Shown: piece by piece, positions 16,492-26,535 of the stretch
How the letters are laid out: the number at the start of each line of letters is the position of its first letter
Position numbering within the stretch: position 1 is the first letter of the stretch
DNA from: Ruegeria conchae
Lineage (GTDB): Bacteria > Pseudomonadota > Alphaproteobacteria > Rhodobacterales > Rhodobacteraceae
NCBI RefSeq assembly: GCF_000192475.1
Contig: NZ_AEYW01000013.1
Location: 372,001 to 436,000 of the forward strand
Direction: 5' to 3'
Length of the DNA: 64,000 bases
Made by a program: the position numbers and the translations under genes
The notes under the pieces: model-generated
The model's input: the letters and a program-made list of their open reading frames with translations, nothing else
Told to the model about the DNA's origin: nothing
Databases searched by the model: none

Positions 16492-19400
16492 ATTCCGCCG
16501 CCTTCAGCGGGGTTGTTGGCGGATGATCTGGCCGGTCGTCCAGAGCGCTCTGATCAGGGGCAACTCTGTCCGGTTCATCAGTCCAGATCATCTCGGCTGC
16601 TTGCACATCTCGCGCGCTTTGGCCGATTGCCATGTCCTGCGCGATCTGGCTGGACCGTCCCGCCGTGGCGCGCGCCAGCGCCCTACCCAGCCATACCGCG
16701 TAGGTTGTGACCCACACCCGTAGCGCCAGGAATGAAGGCGTGACGATCAGCGTCAGCACCGTGGCCGTGCCGAGGCCAAAGACCACCGCCGTCGCCAGCT
16801 GTTTCCACCACAGAGCCGTAGGGCTATCGATCGAATATCCGCCACCGATGAAATCCAGCGATAGGCCGAACATCATTGGGGTCAGACCCGCCATGGTCGT
16901 CAACGTGGTCAACAGAACCGGACGGATACGCGCCTCGGCCGTGCGGACGATGGCATCGATACGCGACATGTAACCGCTGTATTCCTGATAGGTGTCGATC
17001 AGAACAATGTTGTTGTTCACCACGATCCCGGCCAGCGCGACAATCCCGGTCCCGGTCATGATGATCGAGAACGGCTGTTGCATCACCATCATGCCTAAAA
17101 GCACACCTGTGGTCGACAGAACCACCGCTAGCAGCACCAGAACCGAATTATAGAACGAGTTGAACTGCGCCAGCAGGATCACGAACATCAGGCCTAGAGC
17201 GGCAAGGAATGCGCTGGACAGGAAGGCCTGGCTTTCAGCCTGATCTTCCTGATCGCCGGTCCACTCCCACGCGATGGTGCGGCCGAACGGGTCGGTCTGC
17301 AGCCATTCGGTAAGTACAGCAATCCGTTCGTTCGGATTGATCAGGGCAAACCGAGCTTCACCGCTTTCGATGGCGGCCCGCACTTCGCCCACATTCTCGG
17401 CGCCCGTCAGCTTCACGAGTTCGAACTCGGCTCCGTCCATATTGGTGATCGTGGTGCCGGTTGGCGTGGAACCTTCGCCAATCGCGCGCACGGTGGCCAG
17501 ACGCAGTTCTGCGCCGTCTGGGCCAGAGGTCACGATCTTGCTCAGCCCCGGCTCGACATCCGCTTTCACGTCATAGTAACGCTGTTGATCCACGCGATTG
17601 ATCTCGGCTAGTTTGGCCACCGGTTTGCGGGTGACAAAGTTTGACAGCGGCACCAATCCGTCAGGCGTACGCACCTTGAGCGTATCCAGCGTCGACAAGA
17701 CACGATCCTGATCGGGCAGGCGGACACGAATTTCGACCTCTTCGTCTGTGGAATCCGGGCGCATTTCACCCAGCAGGATGCCGCGCGTCACAAGCTGTAC
17801 CATCGCGCCTACGGTTGCGACGTCCGCGCCGAACCGGCCTGCCTTGGCCACGTCCACGTCGATCTGCCAGTCGATGCCGGGCAGGGGCAGGGTGTCCTCG
17901 ATCTTGATCAGGCCGGGGGTGGCGTCAAAGGCTTCACGCGCCGCGACGGTCGCGGTTGTCAATTCTTCCCAGCTATCGCCCTTAATCCGCAGATGAACGG
18001 GCTTGGCCGAGGCGGGACCTTGCTCCAGCGCCTGAATATCAACGATGAAGCCGGGAAGAGTTGCTAACTCTGCGGTGAGTTCTTCCAGAACAAAATTGCC
18101 GTCATATTCGGCTGCAACTTCCTCCTTTGCAAAGCCGAGCAGACCAGCAATCGGCCCCCAGAACCAGCCGGTGATCTGCTCGGAACTGATCGGGCGATCT
18201 TCCCAAGGAATGAGCTCGAACTGCACACGGCCAATGGTGTCGGCTGGGGCTTCTGCTCCGCCATTGTTCTGATTCAGGCCGCCTTCGCCCGCAAAGGCAA
18301 ATACGTTGATCACTGCCGGATGTTCACTGATGAAGCGTTCGGCCTGAAGAACCATCTCGTCTTTTTCAGCCAGAGACAGGTTGCCGCGCGCCCGAACATA
18401 GGCCGTAGCCTGTTCCGGTTCGCTCTCGACGAAGAATTCTACACCGCGCGAGTTCTGCGGGAACAGGATGAACGCGATCCAGAATACCGCCGCAAAGACT
18501 ACGGCGATTGATACCACCGGCATGACCGGATTGCCGACCAGGAACTTGATCACGTAACCAAAGGGCGTGTGCTCTTTTGTGGTATGCACATGTTCATCCG
18601 GGGCCCGTTCGATCTTGGCAGCGCTCAGCGTGACCGACCCGGCGAATGCGCCGAACAGGAACAACAGCACACCAGCAAGTGAACCACCGGGTAGCAGGTA
18701 GTTGGGGTTCAATACCTGCATCGCGCCGAGGAAGATCATGTACAGAGAAGGCGGCACCAGTAGCGCCCGCAGCCACCACGGCGCGCGTGCCCGCAGCCAG
18801 TTCGAACTGCGCTCGAAGCTGCGGCTCATACGGCCCGACACACCGCCCACGACCGGCAGGTAGATCAGTGCTACGATCAGCGAAGCCGACAGAACGAAGA
18901 TCAGCGTGATCGGCAGCATCTTCATGAACTCGCCGGGAATACCGGGCCAGAACAGCATCGGCAGGAAGGCGCACAAAGTTGTGGCGGTTGATGAGACAAT
19001 CGGCCAGAACATCCGCTGCGCCGCCTCGACATAGGCGTGCATCGGGCCGACGCCTTCTTTGATGCGCTTGTCGGCATATTCCACCACAACGATGGCACCA
19101 TCAACAAGCATACCCACTGCAAGGATCAGGCCGAACATCACCATATTCGAGATTGTGACCCCGATCATCGCCAGAAAGGCGAAGCACAACAGGAACGATG
19201 TCGGGATCGCAAAGCCCACCAGCAACGCGGCGCGCGTTCCAAGAGATGCCAGAACCACGATCATCACAAGCGCGACGGCGGTCAGAACCGACCCCTCAAG
19301 TTGACGCACCATCGAATCGACGATGCGGCTTTGGTCGTTCGAGGTGCCTACATCAACTGCGGCCTGCAACTCGGCTGGCCAATTGGTCTGAGCCTCTGCG

Positions 19401-20305
19401 ACGGTGGATTTGATCAGCGCGACGGTGTCGATCAGATTGAAGCCCTTGCGTTTGACGACCTGCAGCGCGACGGTGGATTCTCCGTTGAACCGGGCCGTGC
19501 CTGCGCGGTCCTCAAAAGTATAGTTAATCTCGGCCAGTTCACCCAAGGTGACCACGCGGTCGCCATTGACCTTGACGGGCAGGCCATAGACGTCTTGTGC
19601 AGTCTTGAATGAAGAAGGGATCTTGACCGAGAACGTGCCCTGCTCGGTTTCAACCTCACCCGCCGCGATCAGTTGGTTGTTGTTCTGCACAACGTTGATC
19701 AGTTCAGCGGCCGTGACGTTGTACGCCTCAAGCCGGAGCGGGTCGATCACGACCTCAAGCATTTCATCGCGGTTTCCGGCAATGCCCGCCTCAAGCACCG
19801 CATCCAACGCCTCAAGCTCGTCCTGCAGGTCTTTGGCAACGCGCGCCATAGTGCGCTCGGGGACCGGACCGGTCAGGTTAACAATTACGATGGGGAACTC
19901 TGAGAAGTTGACCTCAGTAATCGTATACTGCTCGGCCCCATCAGGGAAATCAGCTTGTGCGCTGTTCATGGCGTCGCGCACATCGGCGATGGTGGCGGAT
20001 TTGTCCCAACCGAACTCGAATTCCAACAGAACGCCCGCGTAGCTTTCAGCAGCAGTGGCGGTCATCGAGTCTAGCCCGTCGAGATCGGCCATCTCGGTTT
20101 CCATCGGCTTGATCAGTAGGCTCTCGCTATCCTCCGCCGAGATGCCCGGAAACTGGACCGATACAAATAGCATCGGGATATCGATATCCGGCTCACCCTC
20201 TTTCGGCAGCCCTACATAAGCATATCCGCCGATAACCAGCGAGATCGCGATGAAAGCCAGAACCATTCTGGCTCGGCTTGCGGCCCAACTGACGATACCC
20301 GTCAT
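16490..20305 (-). CDS. RND family efflux transporter permease
   Basis: 1271 residues from the ATG at 20305, which overlaps the adaptor stop as ATGA and follows an AGGGAAG site; the frame continues upstream inside the adaptor gene but is not the family's N-terminus. Signatures of the AcrB/MMPL-like superfamily are present: the first helix, GLPKEGEPDIDIPMLFVSV, the membrane segment GLILAVGMLVDGAIVVVEYAD with its acidic residue, and the second repeat's GLTPMMFGLSLDFIGGGYS. It is longer than AcrB (about 1050) because of an extra membrane insertion between helices, around RAPWWLRALLVPPSLYMIFLGAMQ, and a hydrophilic C-tail. Inner-membrane, proton-driven export; substrate unknown. No outer-membrane channel gene is adjacent. 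Confidence 0.93.
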   Translation of the reverse strand: MTGIVSWAASRARMVLAFIAISLVIGGYAYVGLPKEGEPDIDIPMLFVSVQFPGISAEDSESLLIKPMETEMADLDGLDSMTATAAESYAGVLLEFEFGWDKSATIADVRDAMNSAQADFPDGAEQYTITEVNFSEFPIVIVNLTGPVPERTMARVAKDLQDELEALDAVLEAGIAGNRDEMLEVVIDPLRLEAYNVTAAELINVVQNNNQLIAAGEVETEQGTFSVKIPSSFKTAQDVYGLPVKVNGDRVVTLGELAEINYTFEDRAGTARFNGESTVALQVVKRKGFNLIDTVALIKSTVAEAQTNWPAELQAAVDVGTSNDQSRIVDSMVRQLEGSVLTAVALVMIVVLASLGTRAALLVGFAIPTSFLLCFAFLAMIGVTISNMVMFGLILAVGMLVDGAIVVVEYADKRIKEGVGPMHAYVEAAQRMFWPIVSSTATTLCAFLPMLFWPGIPGEFMKMLPITLIFVLSASLIVALIYLPVVGGVSGRMSRSFERSSNWLRARAPWWLRALLVPPSLYMIFLGAMQVLNPNYLLPGGSLAGVLLFLFGAFAGSVTLSAAKIERAPDEHVHTTKEHTPFGYVIKFLVGNPVMPVVSIAVVFAAVFWIAFILFPQNSRGVEFFVESEPEQATAYVRARGNLSLAEKDEMVLQAERFISEHPAVINVFAFAGEGGLNQNNGGAEAPADTIGRVQFELIPWEDRPISSEQITGWFWGPIAGLLGFAKEEVAAEYDGNFVLEELTAELATLPGFIVDIQALEQGPASAKPVHLRIKGDSWEELTTATVAAREAFDATPGLIKIEDTLPLPGIDWQIDVDVAKAGRFGADVATVGAMVQLVTRGILLGEMRPDSTDEEVEIRVRLPDQDRVLSTLDTLKVRTPDGLVPLSNFVTRKPVAKLAEINRVDQQRYYDVKADVEPGLSKIVTSGPDGAELRLATVRAIGEGSTPTGTTITNMDGAEFELVKLTGAENVGEVRAAIESGEARFALINPNERIAVLTEWLQTDPFGRTIAWEWTGDQEDQAESQAFLSSAFLAALGLMFVILLAQFNSFYNSVLVLLAVVLSTTGVLLGMMVMQQPFSIIMTGTGIVALAGIVVNNNIVLIDTYQEYSGYMSRIDAIVRTAEARIRPVLLTTLTTMAGLTPMMFGLSLDFIGGGYSIDSPTALWWKQLATAVVFGLGTATVLTLIVTPSFLALRVWVTTYAVWLGRALARATAGRSSQIAQDMAIGQSARDVQAAEMIWTDEPDRVAPDQSALDDRPDHPPTTPLKAAE

Positions 20306-21525
20306 TGCGATGCTTCCCTGTAGGTCGGCGCAACGGTTACGCCGCGTGTCACGAATTCCTGACCGATCACGATAATATCGGCGGATTCTGGCAGGCCGCC
20401 AACCCAAACACCCTCGGCAGTGTCGCGCAGCAGGCGGATCGGGACGAAATCGACAACGTTGTCAGCGACAACGGTGCGTACACCAAGTTCGCCCTCATTG
20501 TTCAGGGTCAACGCGGATTGCGGCAGCAGATGTGCTTTGACGCCCTCGGCAGCGATTTGGATATTGGCGGTCTGGCCATCACGGATCAGAAGTTCCGGGT
20601 TGGGAACGGTGATTTCCACCTCGAACGTGCGGGTGGTTTCATCGGCCGAGCGGCTCAGGAAGGTGACGCGCCCTTCGACCTGCAAGCCTGTGACCAGTTG
20701 TGCAGACGCCATCGAACCGACGATAATCCGGTTCACTTCGGTTTCAGGCACAAAAGCCACCAACTTGATTGGGTCGAGCTGGATAATGGTCGCACACAGC
20801 GAACCGGGCTGCATCAGGCTGCCCAATTCCGCGGTATCGCTTTCCAGCAGCCCCTTAAACGGTGCCTCGATAGTGAGGCGATCCATCTCGCGTTGGGCGG
20901 CCGCAACCGCTGCAGTGGCGGCTTCAATGCCCGCTTGCGTTGATTCCAGACCAGCCTCAGCGGATTTGATGCCAGCCTCGGCGGTGCTCATTTCGGCCTC
21001 GCTCGAGATGCGGCGCGTTTCCGAACCGAACCCGGTTTCAGACAGCTTGCGCGCTGCTTTCAGATTGATTTCAGCCTCGGCCAGACGAGCATGAGCCTCT
21101 TCGATACGTGCTTCGGCTTCGGGGACACGGCTTTCGGCCTCAAGTTTTGCAGCCATCGCTTCGGCCAGACTTGCAGGGCGGGTGCCGGGATCCAGCTCAC
21201 ACAGTAGATCACCCGCTTCGACAAATGCGCCTTTGCGTTTAGGTTCGGACACGACGGTCGAGATCGTCTCAGCCAGTACCTCGACCTGGCGATTTGCCTT
21301 GGTTTGACCGCGCAACTGGACCGCACTGCCGATTTCGCGCGCAGTCGAACGCACCACGACAACACCTATCGCATCCGGAGCAGGCACTGATTCCGAAACC
21401 TCAGTTGCGGCTTCAGCAGGCTCATCCCCGCGACCAGCGAACGCAAAAAGCGTGTCGCGTTCGAATACAAGAAAATACAACGCAATAATAACCAAAACAG
21501 CGTTAACGAATGAAATCAATCGCAT
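20302..21525 (-). CDS. RND efflux periplasmic adaptor (membrane fusion protein)
   Basis: 407 residues from the ATG at 21525, 10 bases after a GGAG. A TTG at 21534 in the same frame lies too close to that site. The N-terminal membrane segment LISFVNAVLVIIALYFLVF is followed by the biotinyl-lipoyl half motifs (VQLRGQTKANRQVEVLAE and LTIEAPFKGLLESDTAELG), a long alpha-helical coiled-coil hairpin rich in Ala/Glu (about 120-215), and a beta-barrel. It links the permease to an outer-membrane channel. It is the first gene of the two-gene operon, behind a palindromic promoter at 21608-21643. Confidence 0.92.
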   Translation of the reverse strand: MRLISFVNAVLVIIALYFLVFERDTLFAFAGRGDEPAEAATEVSESVPAPDAIGVVVVRSTAREIGSAVQLRGQTKANRQVEVLAETISTVVSEPKRKGAFVEAGDLLCELDPGTRPASLAEAMAAKLEAESRVPEAEARIEEAHARLAEAEINLKAARKLSETGFGSETRRISSEAEMSTAEAGIKSAEAGLESTQAGIEAATAAVAAAQREMDRLTIEAPFKGLLESDTAELGSLMQPGSLCATIIQLDPIKLVAFVPETEVNRIIVGSMASAQLVTGLQVEGRVTFLSRSADETTRTFEVEITVPNPELLIRDGQTANIQIAAEGVKAHLLPQSALTLNNEGELGVRTVVADNVVDFVPIRLLRDTAEGVWVGGLPESADIIVIGQEFVTRGVTVAPTYREASQ

Positions 21526-21607
21526 GCGGTACAATCTCCAGATCTGTTCGCGCGGCTGGCTCTCGCCTCTATCACTTGAAATGGGGTAATAGACACGGCT
21601 TTTCCAT

Positions 21608-21643
21608 ACTGAACTGAATAGTTCGGTTTAGTTTTTTTCGCAA
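21608..21643 (-). promoter_or_regulatory. RND operon promoter overlapped by a 25-bp palindrome
   Basis: On the minus strand a -35-like TTGCGA (21643-21638), a 17-base spacer and a -10-like TATTCA (21620-21615) lie about 90 bases upstream of the adaptor ATG. The spacer and -10 are covered by an imperfect 25-bp palindrome (21608-21632; ACTGAAC at one end, GTTTAGT at the other, 9 of 12 positions symmetrical, with a perfect GAACT/AGTTC core). This is the geometry of a TetR-type operator, as common for RND pumps. No regulator gene is adjacent. Confidence 0.5.
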
Positions 21644-21751
21644 GGGCGATGCGGATGCGGGCAAATGTGTGGATTCGAGCACTTGGCTTGGCCTGAACGG
21701 CGCGGTATGACATGGCGCTAGAAAACCGGACACTTAAGCCTGGGGGCAGGG

Positions 21752-22423
21752 ATGAGCGACGTCGACAGTTTTATTGATGAGGTCACCGAAGAGGTGCGCC
21801 GCGATCGCATGTACCTGCTATTGCGCCGATGGGGTTGGGTGGGTGTTGTCGCTGTCGTTGCTATTGTAGGTGGCGCGGCATTCAACGAATACCGCAAGGC
21901 GCGCGATACAAACCAGGCCGAAGCTCTGGGTGATGCGATTCTGTCTGCTTTGTCTCAGAACGCATCCGATGAGCGCGCAGCCAGCCTGCGAGCGGTCGAT
22001 GCCTCATCTGCGGGAGGTGACGCGGTTCTGAATATGTTATTGGCTGCATCGCAGGCCGATGCAGGGTCGCATCAGGATGCTGTGAACAGCCTGAACGCGA
22101 TCGCTACACAGGGGGATTTGCCAGAAATCTACCGGGCGATTGCAAGCTTCAAGGCGTTGCTGCTGCAAGCCGACACGATGCCCGTCGCAGATCGCCGTCA
22201 ACAATTCGAGGCGCTTGCGATACCCGGTGCGCCTTTGCGCTTGCTTGCCGAGGAGCAGCTGGCCCTGATTGATGTGACCGAGGGAAGTACACAGGCTGCG
22301 TTGGATCGCTTGCAGGCTTTGCGCCAGGACGCCGAAGCCAGCGCCGATCTACAGCAACGCGCAGCCCAACTGATCATTGCGCTTGGGGGTGTGCCCGAGC
22401 CTGTCGCAACCCAGCAGGGTTGA
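21752..22423 (+). CDS. YfgM-like membrane-anchored tetratricopeptide protein
   Basis: 223 residues. A short cytoplasmic N-terminus with the motif VDSFIDEVTEEVRRDRMYLLLRRWG precedes one membrane segment (VGVVAVVAIVGGAAFNEY), then a periplasmic alpha-helical repeat region to the end. This topology and the position directly upstream of bamB and der match YfgM, the ancillary SecYEG-associated periplasmic chaperone of enterobacteria. Sequence identity to YfgM cannot be judged here, so the call rests on topology and conserved gene order. Confidence 0.8.
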   Translation: MSDVDSFIDEVTEEVRRDRMYLLLRRWGWVGVVAVVAIVGGAAFNEYRKARDTNQAEALGDAILSALSQNASDERAASLRAVDASSAGGDAVLNMLLAASQADAGSHQDAVNSLNAIATQGDLPEIYRAIASFKALLLQADTMPVADRRQQFEALAIPGAPLRLLAEEQLALIDVTEGSTQAALDRLQALRQDAEASADLQQRAAQLIIALGGVPEPVATQQG

Positions 22424-22464
22424 CCCGGCAGCGAAACGGAACATCACAGGCGAGTTTGTCGAAT

Positions 22465-23787
22465 ATGGTAACACGTTATTTCTCACGCTTTGGATTGGTC
22501 GCCGCGGCAGTTTCCTTGACTGCGCTGAGCGCGTGTCAGGAACCAGAGGTTATTTTGCCCGGTGAGCGTGAGGATATTCGCGCCGCCGTTGACAACGAAA
22601 CCGTTGAAACACGTGGCGCCAAGCCAATTAGCATTCCGGCCCAAAGCCGGAACGCGAACTGGTCGCAAAGCCCAGGCACCCCTGAATTTCGCACTACAAA
22701 TGCCGCATTGAACCCCACGCCACAGCGTATCTGGTCAGCCAACATTGGTTCCGGCGACAGCCGGAAACAGCGGATTACTGCAGACCCGGTTGTTGCGGGT
22801 GGTTTGATTTATACGCTCGATTCCGGTGCGACTGTTTCGGCGGTGACGCCACAGGGGCAAGTTGCCTGGAGCACCAATCTGATTCCACCGAATGAAAAAG
22901 ACGTCGATGCCACGGGGGGCGGGCTCGCTTACGCCGATGGTGTGCTGTACGTCTCATCGGGTTTTGGTCGTTTGACCGCGTTAGATGCTAAAACAGGCGC
23001 TCAAAAGTGGCAAAAGCGTTTGAATGCAACCGGCAGTGGCGCGCCTTTGGTCAGTGGCGGGATTCTCTATCTGGTGGCCGGGGACGAGACCGGCTGGGCG
23101 GTGAACACAAAGGACGGCCGGATCATTTGGCAGATTGACGGCACTCCGAGCGTCGGGAACGTTTTGGGTGCACCAGCGCCGGTCATCGCTTCGGACCTGT
23201 CGGTTTTTGCATTTGGGTCGGGTGACATTGCCGCGACTTTTCGCCGGGGAGGCATCTTGCGTTGGAACGCATCTGTAGCGGGTGGCCGCCGGGGTCGCGC
23301 GGCGGCTCAGATCGTAGACGTGACAGCCGGGCCTATGGTGTCTGGCAATTCGATCCTGATCGGCAACCACTCGGGTCGTACGGTTTCCTTTGATACTGGT
23401 TCAGGTGAGCGGAACTGGACCGCTCTGGAAGGTGCGGTTGATACGGTCTGGCCAGCAGGAAACAGTGTATTCCTGATCAGCGATCGCAGCCAACTGGTGC
23501 GTCTGGACGCAGCGGATGGCTCGATTGTCTGGGCAATCGATCTGCCCGGATTCGTCAAGAACAAGCCGGGCCGTCGGGGTCCGATCTTTGCTCATTACGG
23601 CCCGATCATGGCCGGAGGGCGGCTGGTTGTAGCTTCGAACGATGGGTATCTACGCTTCTTCAATCCAGCTGACGGCGCGTTGGTCCATCAGATCGAAGTG
23701 CCGGGCGGCGCGACCACTGCGCCGGTTGTGGCGGGTCAGACGCTCTATGTCGTTTCGACCAAGGGCGAATTGCACGCTTTCCGTTGA
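22465..23787 (+). CDS. bamB: Outer membrane assembly lipoprotein, BamB-like PQQ beta-propeller
   Basis: 440 residues from the ATG at 22465. The signal peptide ends in a lipobox (LTALSAC, Cys24), so it is a lipoprotein. The rest is an eight-bladed beta-propeller of PQQ-like repeats, with blade motifs such as GRLTALDAKTGAQKWQKRL, GWAVNTKDGRIIWQIDGTP and GYLRFFNPADGALVHQIEVP. BamB is part of the BAM complex that inserts outer-membrane beta-barrel proteins. It lies between the yfgM-like gene and der, the conserved order. The ribosome binding site is weak. Confidence 0.9.
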   Translation: MVTRYFSRFGLVAAAVSLTALSACQEPEVILPGEREDIRAAVDNETVETRGAKPISIPAQSRNANWSQSPGTPEFRTTNAALNPTPQRIWSANIGSGDSRKQRITADPVVAGGLIYTLDSGATVSAVTPQGQVAWSTNLIPPNEKDVDATGGGLAYADGVLYVSSGFGRLTALDAKTGAQKWQKRLNATGSGAPLVSGGILYLVAGDETGWAVNTKDGRIIWQIDGTPSVGNVLGAPAPVIASDLSVFAFGSGDIAATFRRGGILRWNASVAGGRRGRAAAQIVDVTAGPMVSGNSILIGNHSGRTVSFDTGSGERNWTALEGAVDTVWPAGNSVFLISDRSQLVRLDAADGSIVWAIDLPGFVKNKPGRRGPIFAHYGPIMAGGRLVVASNDGYLRFFNPADGALVHQIEVPGGATTAPVVAGQTLYVVSTKGELHAFR

Positions 23788-23835
23788 CGACAAGATGCGC
23801 TAAAGGGCGCTTCTTGAGTCTTGAAAGATGAGAAC

Positions 23836-25299
23836 ATGTCGCTGACCCTCGCCATTGTGGGGCGCCCGAATGTGGGCAAATCCACCCTATTCAATCGCCT
23901 CGTGGGCAAACGTCTGGCTTTGGTCGACGACCAGCCTGGCGTGACACGTGATTTGCGCGAAGGCGAGGGCCGTTTGGGAGATCTGCGCTTTACTGTGATC
24001 GATACGGCGGGTCTTGAGGACGCGACCGATGACAGCCTGCAGGGCCGGATGCGGCGACTGACCGAGCGTGCTGTGGACATGGCTGATGTTTGCTTGTTCA
24101 TGATCGACGCGCGGGTAGGGCTTACGCCGACCGATGAAATGTTTGCTGATATCCTGCGCAAAAAATCCAAGCATGTGATCCTTGCCGCCAATAAGGCCGA
24201 AGGCAACGCGGCCGATGCGGGTGTGCTTGAGGCTTACAACCTTGGTCTTGGCGAACCGGTGCGCCTGTCTGGCGAGCATGGCGAGGGGATGACCGATCTC
24301 TATGCCCAACTTATGCCACTGGCGGATGCGGCAGCAGAAAAGGCGCAGGACGACAGCCCCCAGATTGATATCGAACTGGACGAGGATGGCGAGGGTGAAG
24401 CCCCTTTGATCACGGCTGATAAACCTCTGCAGGTGGCTGTGGTTGGGCGGCCAAATGCGGGTAAATCCACTTTGATCAACAAGATCATCGGGGAGGATCG
24501 TCTGCTGACCGGCCCCGAGGCCGGGATTACCCGTGACGCTATCAGCTTGCGGATCGATTGGGCTGACCCAGATGGCGACAGCACACCGATGCGGATCTTC
24601 GACACAGCTGGGATGCGCAAGAAGGCCAAGGTGCAGGAGAAGTTGGAGAAGCTCTCGGTCTCGGATGGTCTGAGGGCGGTCAAGTTTGCCGAAGTCGTCG
24701 TGGTTCTGTTGGACGCGGCCATCCCGTTCGAACAGCAGGATCTGCGGATCGCCGATCTGGCTGAACGCGAAGGCCGCGCCGTGGTCGTCGCCGTGAACAA
24801 GTGGGACATCGAGGACAACAAGCAAGAAAAACTTCGTGACCTGAAAGAGTCGTTTGACCGTTTGTTGCCACAACTGCGTGGTGCGCCTCTGATCACGGTA
24901 TCGGCCAAAACAGGTAGGGGGCTGGAGCGTTTACGCGCCGCGATCCTGCGTGCTCATGACGTTTGGAACCGCCGCGTGCCGACCGCAGCGCTGAACCGTT
25001 GGCTGACCGCCATGCTGGAACAGCACCCGCCTCCAGCGCCGCAGGGTCGTCGGATCAAGCTGCGTTATATGACTCAGGCCAAGACGCGCCCACCGGGGTT
25101 CGTCGTGATGTGCTCGCATCCCGACAAGATGCCCGCAAGCTACAACCGCTATCTGGTCAATGGGTTGCGCGAGGATTTTGACATGCCGGGCACCCCGATA
25201 CGCCTGACTTTGCGTGGGCAGGGCGACAAGAACCCCTACAAGGGCCGTCGCAAGAAGAACGCAGGCGCCTTGGCCAAGCATCTCAAGGGACGCGCGTAA
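23836..25299 (+). CDS. der: Ribosome biogenesis GTPase Der (EngA)
   Basis: 487 residues from the ATG at 23836. Two GTPase domains in tandem: the first with GRPNVGKST (9-17), DTAG and NKAEG; the second with GRPNAGKST (about 205), [20 protein letters not shown] and NKWDIED. A C-terminal KH-like domain follows, ending in [15 protein letters not shown]. Der acts in assembly of the 50S subunit. An acidic linker (about 178-195, [11 protein letters not shown]) joins the G domains. It is third in the yfgM-bamB-der run. Confidence 0.97.
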   Translation: MSLTLAIVGRPNVGKSTLFNRLVGKRLALVDDQPGVTRDLREGEGRLGDLRFTVIDTAGLEDATDDSLQGRMRRLTERAVDMADVCLFMIDARVGLTPTDEMFADILRKKSKHVILAANKAEGNAADAGVLEAYNLGLGEPVRLSGEHGEGMTDLYAQLMPLADAAAEKAQDDSPQIDIELDEDGEGEAPLITADKPLQVAVVGRPNAGKSTLINKIIGEDRLLTGPEAGITRDAISLRIDWADPDGDSTPMRIFDTAGMRKKAKVQEKLEKLSVSDGLRAVKFAEVVVVLLDAAIPFEQQDLRIADLAEREGRAVVVAVNKWDIEDNKQEKLRDLKESFDRLLPQLRGAPLITVSAKTGRGLERLRAAILRAHDVWNRRVPTAALNRWLTAMLEQHPPPAPQGRRIKLRYMTQAKTRPPGFVVMCSHPDKMPASYNRYLVNGLREDFDMPGTPIRLTLRGQGDKNPYKGRRKKNAGALAKHLKGRA

Positions 25300-25463
25300 C
25301 CGCGCTAATTTTCAGCATTTTCAGTGAGGGGGCGTGACAGCCCCGTTTCCGCGCGCTAGCATTCAAGTGCGTGCATTTGTATTTGTACGTGCTGCTTGAT
25401 TGCGGGTTTGCCGCACGTAATTTGAGTTTGAGATTGGTCGGACCACCCTGGGGAGCGGGCGTG

Positions 25464-26450
25464 ATGGATCTGAGAGAATATACAAGACAATACGCGGTAC
25501 AGGACAATACGCTTGCCGCCCTTAGCTATTTTGGAACATTTGCGGTGTATTTCGCATCGCTGGCTTTGGCGATCACGTATGTGGACCAGTGGTATGTCAT
25601 GATTCCGGCAGGGATCGTTTTTGCCTTTTCTGCAGTCCGTCTATACGTGCTGCAGCATGATTGCGGTCACCATTCGCTGTTTGAAACCCGTCTGCAAAAC
25701 GAATGGGCTGGCCACGGATTGTCGCCATTTACCTTCGCCCCGTTCGAAGTGATGAAGCAGAACCATAATCTGCACCATGCTGGGATCGGAAACCTCGAAC
25801 ATCGCGAGACAGGTGAAATTCACACAATGACGCTGCGTGAATGGAACGAAGCCGATTGGAAAACGCGTCTGTTTTATAGGCTTTACCGGAACCCGTTCAT
25901 TCTTGTGCCAGTTGGTGCTTTGTTCACCTACTTCATTCGCTATCGCTGGCCCAAGAATACTGTTCGGTTTGGGGTGATGGGTGTGCTGCTGCATAACCTC
26001 TCAATTATCGTGTTTCTGGGACTGCTTTACCTGATTGCAGGCGCCACCGGTATTTTAGTCTGGTTGGTCTTTTCTCTGCTCGGGGGCATGCTTGGTGTGT
26101 TTCTAGTGTATCTGCAGCATAATTTCGAAGACACCTATTGGGACCGACGTCCTGAGTTGGACCCCAAGCTAGCAGCGCTGGAAGGATCATCGGCATTGGA
26201 TTTCGGTTGGTGGTTTGACAATGCCGTAGCTTGCATCACCTTGCACGACATTCACCACTTCAATGCGCGCATTCCGTCCTATCGTCTGCGCGCGTGCCAC
26301 TATAACTTACCCCCGGAATACACGCCGCGTCGGATCAAATTTCCCGAAGCAGTGGCGGCACTGAACCTGAAGCTTTGGGATGAGGAAGCCAAACGCCTTG
26401 TCCCGTTCCCCAACAGAACAGAACAGCACCGGCTGGCCGAAAGCGGTTAA
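25464..26450 (+). CDS. Fatty acid desaturase family protein
   Basis: 328 residues from the ATG at 25464, behind GGGGAGCG; GTG at 25461 is also possible. Three histidine boxes of membrane di-iron desaturases are present: HDCGHH (65-70), HNLHH (101-105) and HDIHH (about 261-265). Four to six hydrophobic segments flank them. The length and box pattern fit PF00487 enzymes acting on acyl lipids, for example omega-6 or carotenoid-type ketolases/hydroxylases. The exact substrate is not predictable. It would use oxygen and reduced ferredoxin or a similar donor at the inner membrane. Confidence 0.88.
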   Translation: MDLREYTRQYAVQDNTLAALSYFGTFAVYFASLALAITYVDQWYVMIPAGIVFAFSAVRLYVLQHDCGHHSLFETRLQNEWAGHGLSPFTFAPFEVMKQNHNLHHAGIGNLEHRETGEIHTMTLREWNEADWKTRLFYRLYRNPFILVPVGALFTYFIRYRWPKNTVRFGVMGVLLHNLSIIVFLGLLYLIAGATGILVWLVFSLLGGMLGVFLVYLQHNFEDTYWDRRPELDPKLAALEGSSALDFGWWFDNAVACITLHDIHHFNARIPSYRLRACHYNLPPEYTPRRIKFPEAVAALNLKLWDEEAKRLVPFPNRTEQHRLAESG

Positions 26451-26535
26451 CGCTACAAATGCTGTCAATCTCTCTACTTTTTGGTCGATGCCAAAACACT
26501 TACGTTGCCAGGTGGAGACAATGAAAGGAACCAAC

